This document shows positions 40,192-51,659 of a stretch of DNA of 64,000 nt, piece after piece (positions within the stretch are counted from its first letter, which is position 1; every line of letters begins with the position of its first letter). This DNA is from Ipomoea triloba. Taxonomy: Eukaryota > Streptophyta > Magnoliopsida > Solanales > Convolvulaceae. The position numbers and the translations under genes are program-made. Where the stretch lies: contig NC_044916.1 of assembly GCF_003576645.1 (NCBI RefSeq), positions 22,110,878-22,174,877 of the forward strand, written 5' to 3'. Under the pieces are notes generated by a model, which was not told the origin of the DNA, did no database searches, and saw nothing but the letters and a program-made list of their open reading frames with translations.

Positions 40192-40731
40192 TTACATCCT
40201 TAAAAATTTACCTAAATCATTAGTTAACCTTATCACTGGACAAGAAACTATAGATGAACATATCTCTAATCCCACCCTTAACCCATACTTTCTCAAAAAG
40301 CCTTCTTTTACAAACCCAACTTTTTCAAGAACCCTTTGAGACCCAACATTTTCAGGCTCCACCAAAGCCGCCAGCCTAACCAGGAAGGGGAAATCTGTGA
40401 ACACAACAGGAATGGCCATCTTGAGTGCCATGCTCACAATTCCTTGGCCCCAATAACAAGAGCCAATTGCATAGCCAAGATGGGCTCTGTGCCTATCATT
40501 TCCGGCTTCCGGCTTGACTGAAATGTACCCAATTGAACGGCCGTCCAGGCATATGGAGTGCCGCCATGGATGAGGTATGGCCACCTCCTGGATATACTTG
40601 AGGGCTTCTTGTTTGGAGGTGATGGGGTTCCATCTCAGAAAATGGGTCACTTTGTCGTCGCTTGCCCATTTCAGGAGGTCGTCGGCATCGGAGAGTTGGA
40701 ACGCCCGGAGAGAGATTCTTGATGAGTCCAT
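40192..40731 (-). CDS. GNAT-family N-acetyltransferase paralogue with frameshifted C-terminus
   Basis: 179 residues as read. The core is clear: ISLRAFQLSDADDLLKWASD, SIGYISVKPEAGNDRHRAHLGYAIG, motif A SCYWGQGIVSMALKM and LVEPENVGSQRVLEKVGF. After RKYGL (near 40280) the annotated frame turns into unrelated sequence, while the neighbouring frame reads KGGIRDMFIYSFLSSDKVN and stops at 40220, the family's normal ending (compare RDFVIYSLLSSD in the neighbour). So one base seems to have been lost at about 40280. The acetyl-CoA site lies before the break, so the protein may still fold, but the last strand is changed. A sequencing error is possible. Confidence 0.85.
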   Translation of the reverse strand: MDSSRISLRAFQLSDADDLLKWASDDKVTHFLRWNPITSKQEALKYIQEVAIPHPWRHSICLDGRSIGYISVKPEAGNDRHRAHLGYAIGSCYWGQGIVSMALKMAIPVVFTDFPFLVRLAALVEPENVGSQRVLEKVGFVKEGFLRKYGLRVGLEICSSIVSCPVIRLTNDLGKFLRM

Positions 40732-40903
40732 AATACAATATGCAAAGTGTTCTTGGGGCCTGGGGTTTGCTTTGCCGGGGAATTGAAAATTCTGAGATTT
40801 TCTTGAATTCTTGTCAAGTATAGCAACAAAATTGAAAACTAGTCAACTAACAAATTATTTGTAAATTGTTGTGTGGATTAGATTCTTTTGGTGGTCTATT
40901 CTA

Positions 40904-41419
40904 AATTCCAGAAATGATCCTTGACTATTATTTTTATCAATTTTTATCTTCAGTTTTTTATTTTACTAAAGTTGGTTCCTTAACTATTGATTTTGTATCA
41001 ATTTTAGTCATTCTGTTAATTATATGTTAAATAGGTGTTAAAATTGAGAAAAAAATGTAAAACTAAATATTTTAACCTTTCTTCTCCACTTTGTTTTCCT
41101 CCTAGTAGTGCTTTTTTGTACCATTTTTGCTATCAAATAATAAATAAATAAAACACCTAATACAACAGAAACAATTTAACATAAAATGTAAAAAATAAAT
41201 ATATTGACTTACTTTGTTCCTTATATAATCTTGCGATGGAGGAGAGGAAACAAAGTGAAGAAGAAATGTTAAAATAGTTGGTTTTACATTTTCGCCCTCA
41301 ATTTTAACACATATTTAACATAATAACCAAAATTGGTACAGAATCAATAGTTAAGAGACCAAAAGATGACAAAAATTGGTAAAAGTCAATAGTCAAAGAA
41401 TTATTTCTGGATTTAACTC
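40904..41419. mobile_element. Mutator-type MITE, GAGTTAATTCCAG family, second copy
   Basis: The left arm starts AATTCCAGAAATGATCC; the right arm ends ATTTCTGGATTTAACTC. The 9-mer ATTCTAAAT follows on the right (41420-41428), and ATTCTAAAT also spans the left edge (40898-40906), so the first few bases (GAGTTA) of the left end are lost. The inverted arms flank a centre with ATCTTGCGATGGAGGAGAGG. Confidence 0.8.
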
Positions 41420-41579
41420 ATTCTAAATAGGAAGTAAGGACTTCATAAAATCATTTTCTGAGTTTTTATGCATTTGGCTATCAACAAGAAATACTCATTT
41501 TGTTTAAAGGTAAAATGATACATTTTTGAGAGAAAATATCTTTCAACTTTTTTTAATTGAAAGACTTTTTTGAAATTCT

Positions 41580-42265
41580 TATCTCAAGCTCAATTATTTC
41601 TCTTTCTCTGCTTGAGATTTCCTAATTTATCCTTAATTATATGATTATCCGTTAAATTTTTCGTTAAATATTCTCTTATTCATTAATATTCTGTTAACTT
41701 TTAACTTACCCATTAATTTCTATAAGATCTTAGGTTCAAACATCATTCCAATCAAAGTTGACATAAATGTTGAATACTACGAATACGTTAGCGTATATTA
41801 TTAAAAAATGAGCACCTAAATCTATTACTCTTATTAAATTAAATAAATTAGTGGTTACAACAAACAAAAATAATACATATGCATTTTTTAAATTTATAAT
41901 TCGATGTCTACAATTCCTTAATTCAAAAATAAAATCAATATAAAAAATTTTAAAAAGAGATATAACTTTATTAGTTATATTGTCAATATTTTCTACCATG
42001 CAAAGATTTTTTACCTTCAAATTGATTAATTAATTATATTAATACATTATTTATTGTTTTCTTTTTACACTATCTTGTAAGTAAATATCAAAGTTATATT
42101 ACGAAATAATGTTATATATTTATTTACCAAGTATTATATTAATAACATGAGAAATTTTTTTTTTTAAAAATAGTTTGAACTATTAACTACTTATGGAGGA
42201 TTTGTTGACAAATAAGACATTCAAATAACTCAATAAATTGATTTAAGACTATCATTATTAAAAAT
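41580..42265 (+). mobile_element. dispersed repeat, possibly Helitron-derived, reverse of 62270-63000
   Basis: 41640-41810 is the reverse complement of sequence at 62800-62950 (AATTTATGTCAACTTTGATTGGAATGA on the other strand). 42050-42260 matches 62290-62500 reversed (CAAGTATTATATTAATAAC, TTCAAATAACTCAATAA). Both pieces keep their order, so this is one diverged copy of the element that ends with a Helitron-like terminus at 62256. Confidence 0.5.
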
Positions 42266-42827
42266 ATCAATATAGGATAATAGAACACTGTAACACACTT
42301 AATGCATTGAAAACATTCTGAGACTACAACATTAATGGAATCAATCTTTCACAATTCAGAAAATTAAAAAATAGATACCGTTGCAACATTCATTAATCTT
42401 GTATGTAAAAATTACCTAGTGTGTATTCTTTAAATATATTAGAACTAATATAAATTTACAATTCATTTCATTTTCATTTTGTACTTTTAGTCTTTTACAG
42501 GAAAGAATTATCAAAATAAGTATTGTTTACTAAAGAAGAATCGCCCGGTTCAAGCTCAATCAACTTCGAGCTCAAGCCAAACTCAAGTGGGCTCATTTAA
42601 TAATCGAGCCGAGTTCGCTTGAGCTTAAATGTTTTAGGTTCGTGGCTCATCGAACCGCTCACAACACACACACATATAGGAAACTAACGAAATAAAAGAG
42701 AATATAATGAGAATATATGTATTTTGTATTGATGAATATTACTTGTGAATAGTAAACATTGCATCCCCGACATCCTAATGTCATATGTTATTGCCAATAA
42801 TCAATAGTATATGTATATATCTAACCA

Positions 42828-42957
42828 ACATGATTGGCGTGGTGGTTCAGCACCTGGGTTCGATCCCCACCCAGGTGAATGGAGCAAAACATTTGGCCAG
42901 TTGGGGGTTAAATCCCCACCCAAGTGAATGGAGCAAACCATTTGGCCAGTCCCCTAC
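42828..42957 (+). repeat. tRNA-like (B-box) sequence with 56-bp duplication
   Basis: GGGTTCGATCCCCACCCAGG is a clean B-box region, but the A box lies too close for a tRNA. CCCACCCAGGTGAATGGAGCAAAACATTTGGCCAGT is then repeated in diverged form. SINE-derived fragment. Confidence 0.45.
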
Positions 42958-42959
42958 CA

Positions 42960-43150
42960 CTTAGTGTCCTTCGAGTATTGACTTTTACCAATTTTTGTCA
43001 TCGACTTTTAATTTTATCAAAGTTTTGGTCCCTTAACTATTGATTTTTTACCAATTTTGATCATTCGGTTAAATCTACGTTAAATATGTGTTAAAATTGA
43101 GGGCAAAAATGTAAAACAAACTATTTTAACATTTCTTCTTTCACTTTGTT
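42960..43150 (+). mobile_element. single arm of the GAGTTAATTCCAG MITE family
   Basis: TCCTTCGAGTATTGACTTTTACC to GAGGGCAAAAATGTAAAAC matches the left arm at 34770-34940. No right arm follows nearby; truncated copy. Confidence 0.7.
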
Positions 43151-43804
43151 TCCCCTCTTCCATCGCAAGATTATATAGGAAACAATGTACAAACGATTTA
43201 CCTAGAAAATCCCAAATCAAAGAAAAATCATGGTACCACCACCCCCAACAAAGTTTCCACTATAACAAATATCAAGTACAATGTTTCAGAAAAAAAAAAT
43301 TACAAATAATGTGAAAATATCTAAAAGATGTCTGAAACAAATCAAGCTGACCCCCAAAATATTAGACGAAGATAACACCCAAGAAATTGACAAAACTGTA
43401 CCAAAATGAAGAAACAAGCTGGATGATTTTCTCCTTCCATGCACTACCGCCTACGTACTGCCATAAAAGATGAAGAATGAAGCAAAATTGGTTTTCTTTG
43501 CCTTGCTGTCAAACCAAAATGCCTCACATCTCCGTTTCTCCTTTCTCTGGAGAGGGGCACACTTGTGTGTGACCGTCTCACGGGTCCTTATTCTATGTGT
43601 AAATGTCATACTTATATGCTCAAATATAATACTAATCAAGTATACAATTTTTGTTACGAGAAAAAATAATACATTTTTCATAAATACTTGACGTATTTTG
43701 AGCCCCAAACCATCCTGCCTCAAAGGAACAAGCCCATTTGATAGACTCCTCAGCATTAGCAGGTGGATAATGCTTGGCATATTGTCTCTTTGCCAAACTG
43801 TAAT

Positions 43805-44250
43805 GGCATGTTTAGTTGGATGGAAAATCAATTCCATGGAAAAGATTTTCCAAAAAGTTGAGGAAAATGAGTAATTATGTTGTTTGGTTGGATGGAAAAT
43901 GTTTTCCATGGAATTTGACTTCCCAAAAAGAAAGGAAAACAAATTCTTTGGTTGAGATAGGTATTTTGTTTTCCAAAGAGGGTGGGAAGAAAGTATAAGC
44001 CCTTGGACTATTTTACCCTCATCAAAATTGACTAATTACACATGTATATATAGCCAAACCATTAATTACTAAGGGCATATTGGTCTTTATATTCATAATT
44101 CATTACCATTTCAAACTCAACCAAACAATAGAATTCATATTCCCAGTAATTTCTTTTCCACCAACCAAACAGTGGAATCTATTTTCCTGGTAATTTGTTT
44201 TCCACAAAATTTAAATTCCATTTCCTTCAAATATTTTCCGGCGAACTGAA
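43805..44250. mobile_element. MITE with GTTTGGTTGGATGGAAAA ends
   Basis: The left part TTTAGTTGGATGGAAAATC and its repeat at 43878 pair with TTTTCCACCAACCAAAC-type sequence at 44155-44175. TTCCATGGAA and ATTTTCC motifs are in both orientations. Non-coding. Confidence 0.55.
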
Positions 44251-44900
44251 CTGTAAATGGCAGGAATCATCAAGTCATGACAGTCATAAGTCACCTAAAA
44301 AGTCTGATTTGTAATTAATAATGGCATGCCCAACAAACAGTTTGCTGCTCAACATTTTCAAACTATTCCGGTGCCCAATGCTTTGGAATTGAAAAAAATT
44401 TACTCCTGCTAATCAGATATTATAACTCAATAGCAAAAAATCTAAAATGTAGCGATAAGGGTCAAATAGACTTTGCAATTATAGAACAAAATGCAATTAA
44501 ACCTTTAAATTATAATTTTTTTTAAAAAAAACTCTTCATTTTTATACAATTAGGTTGATTATCAGGTTACTTTTGAGTCACCGGGTAAAAAATATTTTTT
44601 TATTTTTGGCAAAGAAACACACTAAGGAAGTCTGCTCCAACATGGCAAAATCCTGTTGGATGTATAACTATGAAACTATCAAATCTAAGCATCATGGCAT
44701 TAAAATGAACTTATCTGTGAAAGTGACAGAGAAGACTGAAGTAGAAAGTCCTTTTGATCCACAAATTTGGGATGTTTAGCCAGCCATTAGAGTAGCAGCT
44801 TCATCCCCCCAATTCTTTGTTAGATGAATAGATCAGAATGCCATGTAAAAAAACAAGATTGCTGCGTTTTAATTTGCCCAAGATTATCATATCTTACGTG
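44251..44900. other. intergenic, no gene supported
   Basis: A plus frame at 44555-44779 gives 74 residues without a recognisable family or start context. The rest is AT-rich. Confidence 0.35.
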
Positions 44901-44904
44901 AGGG

Positions 44905-45045
44905 TCTTTCTCTCCGTTCCGTCCGATGGCCGTTAAATGGACCGGGGTCCACCCAAGGGGAATCGTCACTTACGGAAATTGAACCTAGGTTCTCCCGAAA
45001 TTCTTCTCCACAAAGAGAGCTCACTTGCCACTTGAGCTACCCCAT
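44905..45045 (-). mobile_element. tRNA-derived SINE head, minus strand
   Basis: On the minus strand TAGCTCAAGTGGC (A box, about 45028-45039) and AGGTTCAATTTCC (B box, about 44974-44986). The spacing is longer than in a tRNA, with an insertion between the boxes. SINE-like. Confidence 0.6.
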
Positions 45046-45416
45046 TAAATTAATTAACCTCATTAAATGCTGAATCATTTATAATGCATAGTGGTTAGTT
45101 AATTAGAATGTATTAATTATTACATAATTATGAGGAAAATTAAATATAATTAACAATGTGTAATTAGTGTATAATAATAACGCGGTGGGCGGCAGGACGT
45201 GTCGCCGGCAGCGCAGAGCGTAAGTTTTGGGATGGAGTAAAATTAGGGTTGTTGGTCTTGGACCCACTATTTAGGTATTTTTTATCCTTATATTTCAAAA
45301 AATAAATACATAACTACGTATTTATTATTTTGTATTTATATACAGTATTCTTTTCGTATTCTCTAATTTTCGTATTCTCTAAGTTACAATGTATTCTAAT
45401 TTGAAACAAATATTAT

Positions 45417-45705
45417 GACCCTGTTTGGTAAATAATCAGTCTATCAGCCAATTTTGGCTTATTTGATCACTATTAGTTGTTTGGTTAATAAGCTTTTTTA
45501 ACTCCAAAATACTAAAATTCAAAAGGCTACTCAAAGCAGCCTTTTCAATTAGCTTTTTGAGAAAAGAAATTATACCAAACAACTATCAGCTAACAGCCAA
45601 TCTATCAAACAACTTTTTACAATCAGCTAATGTTATAAACTAATTATACCTTCTAACCCAAACATCTAACCCAATCAGCTAACAGCCATTTACCAAACAG
45701 GGCCA
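45417..45705. mobile_element. hAT-like MITE, TGTTTGGTAAAT family, second copy
   Basis: GACCCTGTTTGGTAAATAATC at the left and TTTACCAAACAGGGCC at the right are inverted. The inner CAAAATACTAAAATTCAAAAGG is shared with 24600-24640. Confidence 0.75.
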
Positions 45706-45999
45706 TCAAAAGATAACAATGCATTCTTGAGATGCATGTTCAAAAAGGACAGCATGCATCCTACAGTGTAGTGTTGTCCATATTTGTATCCCAATAATTT
45801 CCGTCCTCTTTCTGTATCTTACCTAAAAAACAGGCCTTACGGGCGAAACCACCCTAGAAAGAAATCTGGCAGCTTTCTTTCATGTTTGCAAAAATAATTC
45901 AAAAACAGACCAAAAAACAAATGCTGCATTTGACAAGATGATTCAAGATGGACAAAAAAGATCAGAGGTCATCTTGGATTAGTGCCAGAGCTAGCGAAC

Positions 46000-47038
46000 T
46001 TAATTAACAGGAAGGATCTTCTTCACATCCACCATGAAAGAGTAAGAAGTTGGGAGACGAATGAAGCGAAAGCTGCAGACATCTCTCACCTTAAGATGAT
46101 AGTACATGGCAAATTCTTTCCACCCATCTAAAATGCATGCATAGGATTTAGATTTCACCTTCCCACCACGTGATTTAAGTTTGGCTGGCCAGGTTTTACC
46201 ACACGGTCCCCTAAGAGTGATGTTTGTGCTCTTCAACAGATTGTTTGATAAACTAAACTTCTTGGGAATGTACTGCAAATTGAAGTTCACACCTAATATC
46301 ATCATATAAACGTTTTTTGGACAAATCATTAATACTCAGCTCAAATAATGAGTAATAGCTTGATCACCATGAAAGGACCACCTCTGCGTACATTGTAGGC
46401 TTTGATGGTGGTTGTAAAGCAGCTAGAATTTTCTTGCCCGGTACACAAATTCTTTCCTCCTACAACAAACAATTAGGGGTGATTATTAATTTGTGATTTC
46501 CTATCAAAATGTTCATTAGAGATATGCAGAGAAATTAAAGGTAACTAACCCTCATGGCTGGTTTCTGGGTTGGGATGGAGATCTTTCTGGCAACAAGTTC
46601 GATCAAACAGAATGACACTGAAATGAAAACTGCCCATGTGTTCAAACACGGCAAAATCTTTAAAAGCTATGCCATTTTGTCCCACAAAATCATCCCACCC
46701 CTTTGTGAAACAGAGTTTTTGATCTTTGCGTTCTTGGATTTTAACTTTGAAGCTACCATTTTGGCCTATTAACACCACTTCTTCTGGCTTCTTTTCCTTA
46801 AGTTTCTTGCACATAATTGGTGGCAGATCCTATGAAGCAATTAAGTAAAGAAATTATTTATAAAAAAAAAAAAAACAAAAAAAAAAAACAAAAAACAAAG
46901 CATCGCATAAGATCAACTGATGACAAAGAGCCTAGGAAAAATAATGAAATAGGACAGAGAACAACATACCAGACTCGTATGGAACCCCCACCCCATAATC
47001 TTGAAGAAGCGCCAACCAATTGGAAGATTGTGTTCCAT
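46000..47038 (-). CDS. B3-domain protein (REM-like), four exons
   Basis: Exons: 47038-46970, 46829-46550, 46459-46392, 46272-46000; 690 nt, 229 residues, all joins in frame. Domain 1 (about residues 10-105): GWRFFKIMGWGFHTSLDLPPIMCKKL, GSFKVKIQERKDQKLCFTKGWDDFV and FAVFEHMGSFHFSVILFD. Domain 2 (about 140-226): YIPKKFSLSNNLL, GKTWPAKLKSRG and ILDGWKEFAMYYHLKVRDVCSFRFI. Both keep the GW...F core and the closing F-V/I-F strand of B3 DNA-binding domains. Two B3 domains separated by a short Ser/Thr-rich linker are typical of the REM group of putative plant transcription factors, nuclear by expectation. The donor of exon 3 (AAT|GTACGC) is the only one that joins in phase, but it is not strong. The first exon is only 69 nt; its ATG starts right before the domain. 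Confidence 0.85.
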
Positions 47039-47505
47039 TCCAAAAGAGAGAAACTTAGGTTTTTATGGATTATATTGCAAAGGAGATAAGCTCAAGAAAA
47101 TGTACGACTCCTTAGATTGTATGAAGCATTTATTGTTCACTAAAGAACAGTGATGGCATTTACACCAACAACACGAACCTGAGTAATATCTGTTTGGAGG
47201 CTCATTTTTTCTCTAAATTATATTAAATGTATTTTCACTTTTTGTGTCTTCTGAAATTCCCAAGTGTCTTTTGCAATTCCTAAAATTTAAATGTTACATA
47301 TATTGGTACTAATAAAAATGTTACATATATTAGGTCATTTTATAAAGAGTAATTCTATTTGTACCACCGAAAATTCTATTTACACCGCCATTTAATAGGT
47401 TTGATAGCTTTATAGGTGGTGTAAATAGAATTTGCTATTTGCACCATTTCCATCAAAGTTAGTCAAACATTATAGTTTCTATTTAAATTATTTATTATTT
47501 ATTTG
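47039..47505. other. upstream of the B3 gene; small inverted repeat
   Basis: Presumed promoter of the minus-strand B3 gene. 47355-47460 has a short inverted structure (TATTTACACCGCC...GGTGGTGTAAATAGAATT), similar to phrases at 54725-54760 and 55505-55545; likely a small MITE. Confidence 0.45.
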
Positions 47506-49009
47506 TGATAAGTGCATATTTATCATATTTTTATCTCATATTTAAATTCATTTCTATCACTTAACATTAATATTGTGCTCATAATTATATTGATTTTCTT
47601 CATTGAGATAAATAATTGCAAATTGACCAAAGTTGATTAAGAAAAGATAATTGAGCATGTTTTAGTGTTAGAATGGGGCGTATGGCATCTCTATTCTTGC
47701 TTGTTTGTATTTGTATTTAATTGCCACCCAACATGACAATGTTTAGTGGTATTTGTAGGATGAAATGATGAAGACAAAAAAGTGATGATGGAAAGTCGAG
47801 ATAAAAGCAAAAGACAAAAGAACAAAGAATTATATTATATGTTTATGATGGAAACATGTGGGAGCAAAATCTGGAGGAATATTTGGCCAAAAGCATAAAG
47901 CGTTGAAAGTGCCCAAATTTAGGCAGTAGCTCCACACTGCATACTCTCGACGCGTCGAGCCCTTCTTTCCTTAATTTATCTTGAATTAATCTTGTATCTA
48001 GATGCTTGTTCTTATTTATATTTGGATTTTGGATTATGTTTATGTCTAGATTGTTGTTTGTTCTTCATTTATTATGAATGGTTAGTTTAGTTTCTATGAG
48101 TTGTTGTGTGCAAGACTTGTTGTTGAAAGTGTGTGATTAATGGTCAAAATTACATGCTTGTTTGTTGTTGTGTCACGGTGAGAATCGGGCATGGCTAGAA
48201 CACTCTTGCCACACCTATTGATTTATACAATGCGAGAGCTTGATAAATTATAGGGGGATTTCTCGGCTAATCTTCGGTTCCTTCACTGGCGAGAGCGAGT
48301 TGGAATTTAGAAGTTGGCCAAAACGGTTCCTTCACTAGTGACAGCGTGTTGGAATCTAGAGGTTAGTTTAGGCTACCTCCTCACAACTTGTAGGATTAAC
48401 TTGAGTTAGGGCATGTTGATTTGCTTAGGATCTTTAAGACGAGCCTCGCTCGTAGACTACAAGAATAGATAACTTGCGGTTTGGCACACTCGGGTAGATC
48501 ACGAGAGACCGAGGACTTTAGTGCATTTCCTCCATTCACAAGGGATAAAACTTCTTTTCTACATTTGTTTGACTCATGATGGACATTGACCTGATCCATA
48601 TCCTTACCTATGTTGCATCTTATATATCTCTCTTCATTTGTTGTATTTATTTTTGTTTGCTATAACCATGTTATTACCGAACTAGCTTCACAAGAATCAA
48701 TCCGAGTTAGTGCTTGACCAACCATTCCCTGTGGATCGATAACCCCGGAATACTCTGGGTATTTGCGTGTACCTAAAAGCTACAATCAAATTGGGAAAGA
48801 AATTCTCATCGCTTTCTCCTCGATCCAACGGTTGAAGCTCCCAATCTTGCATCATCTCTCTTCTTATTACAAAATAAATCCTAAATTACTCCTACACTAC
48901 TAAACAATCCTCACTTGGAGGCTACATTTTGAAAGGAATAGAAAAGGATTAAAGAGAGAAAAGGGAGTAATCTAATCTGAATATTGGATATTGAAGAATG
49001 GAGAAATGA

Positions 49010-49030
49010 GGGGTATTTATAATTGGGCAA
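49010..49030 (-). promoter_or_regulatory. TATA box of the minus-strand LTR copy
   Basis: On the minus strand CCAATTATAAATACCCC, followed by CT-rich sequence that may contain the start site. It sits in the U3/R part of the right, inverted LTR copy. Confidence 0.45.
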
Positions 49031-49074
49031 AAGAAGGGGCAAAACTGGAATTTTGCAAAGTTGATTCGCACCCC

Positions 49075-49155
49075 GGGCTAGATTCTCGACGCGTCGAACC
49101 CACCTCTCGACGCATCGAGAGTAAGACCCACCTCTCGACGCATCGAGAGTATGCA
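49075..49155. repeat. short repeats of CTCGACGCATCGAGAG
   Basis: Three units around TCTCGACGCRTCGA, each itself palindromic, at 49084, 49106 and 49134. One unit is present in the opposite arm (47945). Part of the LTR-like sequence. Confidence 0.8.
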
Positions 49156-49708
49156 GTGCGGAGCTACTGCCTAAATTTGGGCACTTTCGACGCTTTATGC
49201 TTTTGGCCAAATATTCCTCCAGATTTTGCTCCCACATGTTTCCATCATAAACCTATAATATAATTCTTTATTCTATTGTCTTTTGCTTTTATCTCCACTT
49301 TCCATCATCACTTTTTTGTCTTCATCATTTCATCCTATAAATACCACTAAACATTGTCATGTTGGGTGGCAATTAAATACAAATACAAACAAGCAAGACT
49401 AGAGATGCCATACGCCCCATTCTAACACTAAAACATGCTCAATTATCTTTTCTTAATCAACTTTGGTCAATTTGCAATTATCTCTATATTATATATTAAA
49501 GCAAAATGAAGTAGTTGAAAAGTTCCCGCCCAAATGAACAGTATACAATGATTAGTGTAGTTTTGATTGATGGGCATTTTCTGTCTGAACGTGGTAGTTT
49601 TGAAAGATAAGAATATTAGAATATAATAGTTAAAGCAAATTGTAGTGGTGGTGCCCAAAGTATGGAAAAAAGCATGGGTAAAGTAAAGTGTGGTGGTGGC
49701 CATGAAAG

Positions 49709-49754
<46 letters not shown>

Positions 49755-49805
49755 ATGCCCATCAGTATTGAGCTTTGTGCATTATATATAAATATATATA
49801 AATAA

Positions 49806-49920
49806 ATATATGAATGGTATAAATGTATATATTAATAGGCTGGTGGGAATATACGTAAGAGCACATGGCTGTTCTTCAGAGTAAGACAAACATGAATGGT
49901 ATAAATGTATATATTAATAA
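49806..49920. repeat. 35-bp direct repeat
   Basis: ATGAATGGTATAAATGTATA followed by TATTAATA occurs at about 49810 and again at about 49892, inside the Helitron. Confidence 0.8.
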
Positions 49921-50064
49921 TCCTATTGGGAACATGTATGCGTGTCTCCACAATGTGTCTCCCAGATTTACCTATATATATATATCTTAGGTTCATAGGA
50001 ATGTGTCTGCACATCTTCAAGCTTCAATTCACTTTCAGAGCATATTGTATTGGACACACACCCA

Positions 50065-50211
50065 TGGCTCCGTTATTCATTCTGGGTCAGAATATAGCTC
50101 CCATGAACACCACAAGTGCTATCAAATTGATGTTGGTACGTACTTATGAAGTTCCTGTAAGAAGAGGCGCAACAACCATTAAGTGCAAAGAATGTGGCTT
50201 TCATGATAAGG
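50065..50211 (+). pseudogene. RPA1-like (DUF223 type) first-exon fragment in the Helitron
   Basis: From the ATG at 50065: MAPLFILGQNIAP, then IKLMLVRTYEVP and KCKECGFHDKE, ending at a donor-like GAA|GTACGTG. The pattern IKLxLVRxYExP ... xxxECxFHDxEG is what I know from plant RPA70/DUF223-type OB-fold proteins, which often travel with Helitrons. Only about 49 codons are present and no following exon was found. Either a captured host exon or the leftover of a Helitron-encoded RPA gene. Confidence 0.45.
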
Positions 50212-50253
50212 AAGTACGTGTGTGTGTGTTATGGTATACGGAGTAATTTACAG

Positions 50254-50430
50254 TGTATAACCATTAGCAGGGGACTATTCTGCATGGAAACAATTTCAAT
50301 ACACATAGTATACTTATCTTGATATTTGTATTTATATGTACATAATGTATAACCATTAGCAGGGGACTGTTCTGCATCCAAACAATTTCAATACACATAG
50401 TATACTTATCTTGATATTTGTATACACCTC
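50254..50430. repeat. 92-bp tandem duplication
   Basis: TGTATAACCATTAGCAGGGG begins at 50254 and 50346. The copies are nearly identical through CTTATCTTGATATTTGTAT, so the duplication is recent relative to the Helitron body. Confidence 0.9.
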
Positions 50431-50917
50431 CGTATAAGCAATGTCAACAAATCTGTTCTTGAAGTTCAAGATCTGCAAAATGTGTAAAATTCACTAAAAA
50501 ATCAGTTAAAGAAAAATGCTAATAGTATTTCATTATGAAAACTACATAAATGAAATAACCCTACTCTGTACTTACCTTTGTGAATATCTTGGTATTTTGA
50601 GTCCGTGTGCGAAATTAGGTCTACGGAGCAGTTTAAAAATCCACATTTGCACTCGAATCTGGGTTGCATGTCTTCGATCTTACCTATACATCCACTCAAT
50701 AAGGAAGGAGATGAAGGAAAAATTAGGAAGATGAGAAAGGAAAGAAAATGAGAGATAGTGGCTGCAGGAAGAAAACAAATAAAAAGGGGAAGGAGACAAA
50801 GAAAGATGGAGAGGATACAAAATCAATAAAGTGGAGAGAAAGAAAGAAAGAAAAAGAGGAAGAAACAAAAGAGAGTGAGTGGAGAGTGAAAGGGATATTC
50901 TATTTTTTTTTTATTGT

Positions 50918-50960
<43 letters not shown>

Positions 50961-51350
50961 TCTACATATTATACTTAACTTTAAATTTTTAAACATTTTC
51001 GTATAAGCCATGTCAACAAGTTCAAGATCTGTAGGATATGCAAAATAATAAAAAAATAAGTTTAAAAAAATTGATTGCTAATTGTATTTCATTCTGAAAG
51101 GAAAGAAAATGTCATATTGTTGGTGCAAGAAGAAAACAAATAAAAAGAAAATTAGAAAACTGTAAGGAGAATGAGACAAAGAAATATGGAGGGGAAACGA
51201 AATCGTGAAAGTTGAGAGAAAGAAAGAAAAAGAAAATAAAAAGAGGAAGAAACAAATGAGAGTGGATGAAGAGAAAGGGATTTTATATTTTGGAGGGGTA
51301 CGTGGGAAGAGGAAAATGGGAGAGGGAGACAAAGCATGCATGCTTTTCCG
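50431..51350. repeat. diverged segmental duplication with purine-rich tracts
   Basis: 50431-50915 and 50999-51290 share order and content: CGTATAAGCAATGTCAACAA, AGTTCAAGATCTG, AATTGTATTTCATT, AAGAAAACAAATAAAAAG, GAGACAAAGAAA and GAGGAAGAAACAAA. The purine-rich halves keep long frames open on both strands, which I do not take as genes. Confidence 0.7.
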
Positions 51351-51400
51351 GATTCCAAAACACTCCTCCCAAAAAGCCCAAATAAAATAATAATAATAAT

Positions 51401-51431
<31 letters not shown>

Positions 51432-51659
51432 TAATATACGGAGAGAGAGAGGAAAGTGGAATATTTTGTGAAGAAGCAAAAGGCAGTGGAGGTCCCAGGA
51501 AGTGTGAAGAAGACAAAATACATGGTGAGAGGAAGCATTTGACATCATTGGAAGCCCGAAAAGCTCCAGTAGTAATTTCTTTTTATATAATGATAAATGT
51601 TTCTTTTTTTTTTTTCCTCTTTAAATTCGAGAAATTAGCACAAATAATTTAAGATTTCA

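Noticed and set aside
42850..42870. Perfect B box GGTTCGATCCC suggesting a tRNA gene
   Set aside because: No acceptor stem or anticodon arm can be formed; the A box is too close. The same applies to 6591, 25898 and 44974.
44555..44779. 74-residue plus frame with an ATG
   Set aside because: No family likeness, poor context and surrounding repeats; not supported as a gene.
50680..51548. Several Phe/Ser/Leu-rich or Lys/Glu-rich frames
   Set aside because: Purine-rich low-complexity duplication; frames are open on both strands and lack any family signature.
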